Origin: CAZAKZ01 sp964485695 | Lineage (GTDB): Bacteria > Planctomycetota > JAFGQW01 | DNA: 7,234 nt | Assembly (NCBI GenBank): GCA_964485695.1 | Contig: CAZAKZ010000219.1 | Coordinates: 1 to 7,234, forward strand | Direction of reading: 5' to 3' | In this document: piece by piece, positions 6,411 to 7,234 of the stretch | How the letters are laid out: the number at the start of each line of letters is the position of its first letter | How positions within the stretch are numbered: position 1 is the stretch's first letter | The notes under the pieces: generated by a model | Told to the model about the DNA's origin: nothing | The model's database searches: none | The model's input: the letters and a program-made list of their open reading frames with translations, nothing else | Made by a program: the position numbers and the translations under genes

Positions 6411-6415
6411 CCTCC
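6411..6415 (-). promoter_or_regulatory. Ribosome binding site deciding the hydrolase GTG start
   Basis: The minus strand reads GGAGG six bases before the GTG at 6404. The in-frame ATG codons further upstream (6467 and 6521) have no comparable site, so translation most likely begins at the GTG. Confidence 0.75.
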
Positions 6416-6565
6416 GTGTTCTCCGGCCGCGGAGACGGTTTGTTCTGCCCTCGGGAGGAGCGTTCATGATACGGAGGAGGTGGGTCTTTTTCCAGGTGGA
6501 ATCCGTGAGGGGTGAACTCATGTATATATCTTGCGGACGTTCTTCTACCAGGACGCCAGAGCGCT

Positions 6566-6571
6566 ATAATT
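6566..6571 (+). promoter_or_regulatory. Perfect TATAAT -10 box, likely promoter of the CXXCH protein gene
   Basis: A consensus TATAAT sits in AT-rich DNA about 120 bases upstream of the gene. No good -35 box lies at 16-18 bases (the region reads CTTCTA or similar), so an activator may be needed or the match may be fortuitous. A transcript from here would have a leader of about 114 bases. Confidence 0.35.
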
Positions 6572-6674
6572 AAAATGTTGTGAATTTTACCGAGTTTCGG
6601 TTCCATACCAGAATGGGACAATGGGAATCATCGAAATACGTCTTTTGAAATCTGCCGAATGACACGGTCCACTA

Positions 6675-6680
6675 GAGGAG
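6675..6680 (+). promoter_or_regulatory. Ribosome binding site deciding the CXXCH protein start
   Basis: GAGGAG lies eleven bases before the ATG at 6692. An in-frame ATG at 6659 precedes this site and would add 11 polar residues in front of the signal peptide, so the later ATG is preferred. Confidence 0.65.
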
Positions 6681-6691
6681 ATTCGCGAACA

Positions 6692-7210
6692 ATGATCAAG
6701 AGGATATTATTCACTCTCACCCTCGCAATGGCGGTCGTATCCATTTCACTTCTCGCCAGCGCCAAGGATGACGGAACGCCCGGGGGATACTCCGGGGCTC
6801 CGGCCGTGAACGGACGGACCTGCACGTCGTGCCATTCCGGCACCGCCAATACCGGTCCCGGCAGTGTGGTCATTCAGGCTCCTTCGGTCTATGCACCCGG
6901 GTCCGTGATCCCCGTCACGGTTTCACTCACGAACATGCAACGGGTGGACCGCAACGGGTATCAATCAGCGGTGTACGACACCGGGAACAAGCTCCTGAGC
7001 GGATGGGCGCTGCCGAACGGCGACTCACGGATCATTTCCAACCACGCCAACCAGTCGAAATCCGGCTACAGGAAGAACACCTGGCTGACCTACTATCAGA
7101 CCCCGACGGCGGCCAAGACCTTTACCATCTACACCTCCGGAATGGACGCCAACGGCAACGGCGGCAGGGGTGGGGACCGCACCCTGAGGGATCCCCTCAT
7201 TTTTTGTTAA
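6692..7210 (+). CDS. Exported reeler-like (choice-of-anchor V type) protein with one CXXCH motif
   Basis: Predicted 172-residue exported protein. The start is the ATG giving MIKRIL, supported by GAGGAG upstream. The signal peptide covers about residues 1-24 (core LFTLTLAMAVVSISLLASA). Immediately after it come GTPGGYSGAPAVNGRTCTSCHSG, with C44, C47 and H48 forming a c-type haem attachment motif; this short segment is usual before the reeler-like beta-sandwich in what are now called choice-of-anchor V proteins. The rest, about 55-172, fits that beta-sandwich: RNGYQSAVYD at 87-96, WLTYYQTP at 131-138, FTIYTSGMDANGNG at 144-157, GGDRT at 160-164. Relatives often carry a C-terminal sorting tail after this domain; here the frame ends at once, with Cys172, next to a run of six Ts (7200-7205). 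A homopolymer frameshift could hide a tail, and the window ends 24 bases later. Whether the CXXCH binds haem is not known. Confidence 0.78.
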   Translation: MIKRILFTLTLAMAVVSISLLASAKDDGTPGGYSGAPAVNGRTCTSCHSGTANTGPGSVVIQAPSVYAPGSVIPVTVSLTNMQRVDRNGYQSAVYDTGNKLLSGWALPNGDSRIISNHANQSKSGYRKNTWLTYYQTPTAAKTFTIYTSGMDANGNGGRGGDRTLRDPLIFC

Positions 7211-7234
7211 CTTATTTTGCGTAACACATTGTCT

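Larger units (their letters stand above)
6405..6691. other. AT-rich divergent intergenic region
   Basis: These 287 bases separate the divergent hydrolase and CXXCH protein genes. The stretch from about 6520 to 6660 is clearly richer in A and T than its surroundings, including a TATATA at 6523-6528 and a perfect TATAAT at 6566-6571. A small 5-bp hairpin (ACCGA 6590-6594, TCGGT 6598-6602) is present. No convincing small gene was found. Confidence 0.6.

Noticed and set aside
5070..6515. 481-residue open frame on the plus strand opposite the hydrolase gene
   Set aside because: Antisense to a gene with a clear catalytic triad and signal peptide, with low-complexity Val/Gly/Asp-rich composition.
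6614..6649. Eleven-codon ATG frame upstream of the CXXCH protein gene, possible leader peptide
   Set aside because: No ribosome binding site, no regulatory amino-acid run and no attenuator hairpin.

Overview
The window is GC-rich bacterial DNA from a Gram-negative (diderm) organism, probably Planctomycetota or a neighbouring lineage. The evidence is: an LpxL/HtrB-type lipid A acyltransferase; a secreted beta-propeller protein with a C-terminal module I associate with planctomycete secretomes; a secreted alpha/beta hydrolase with a C-terminal extension of the same flavour; and a small reeler-like protein with one CXXCH motif. This taxonomic call comes from remembered family style, not from a search. 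A run of ten Ns shows the window is part of a scaffolded draft assembly, perhaps a metagenome bin.

Layout from left to right: a GC-rich possible hairpin (about 10-77); lipid A acyltransferase (minus, 83-1057); secreted beta-propeller protein (minus, 1182-2426); a 273-base intergenic stretch with a long perfect palindrome broken by the N gap and a poly-C tract; an unrecognised acidic 191-residue protein (minus, 2700-3275); a 329-base divergent promoter region; an Hsp70-like ATPase without the helical lid (plus, 3605-5146); a secreted alpha/beta hydrolase (minus, 5160-6404) convergent with it; a 287-base AT-rich divergent region; and a CXXCH-containing exported protein (plus, 6692-7210) near the right edge. 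I favour later starts than the longest open frames for four genes, on the basis of ribosome binding sites.

There is no obvious single operon or defence system. Three of the six proteins carry export signals and a fourth modifies the outer-membrane lipid, so the region leans towards the cell envelope and periplasm. The Hsp70-like protein and its divergent unknown neighbour are cytosolic and may share regulation. The most notable structure is the palindrome at 2458-2630. If the N gap and poly-C are sequencing or assembly artefacts, its halves rejoin exactly into a 52-bp perfect stem with a 2-base centre, which would suggest a dispersed palindromic repeat sitting in the leader of the beta-propeller gene.
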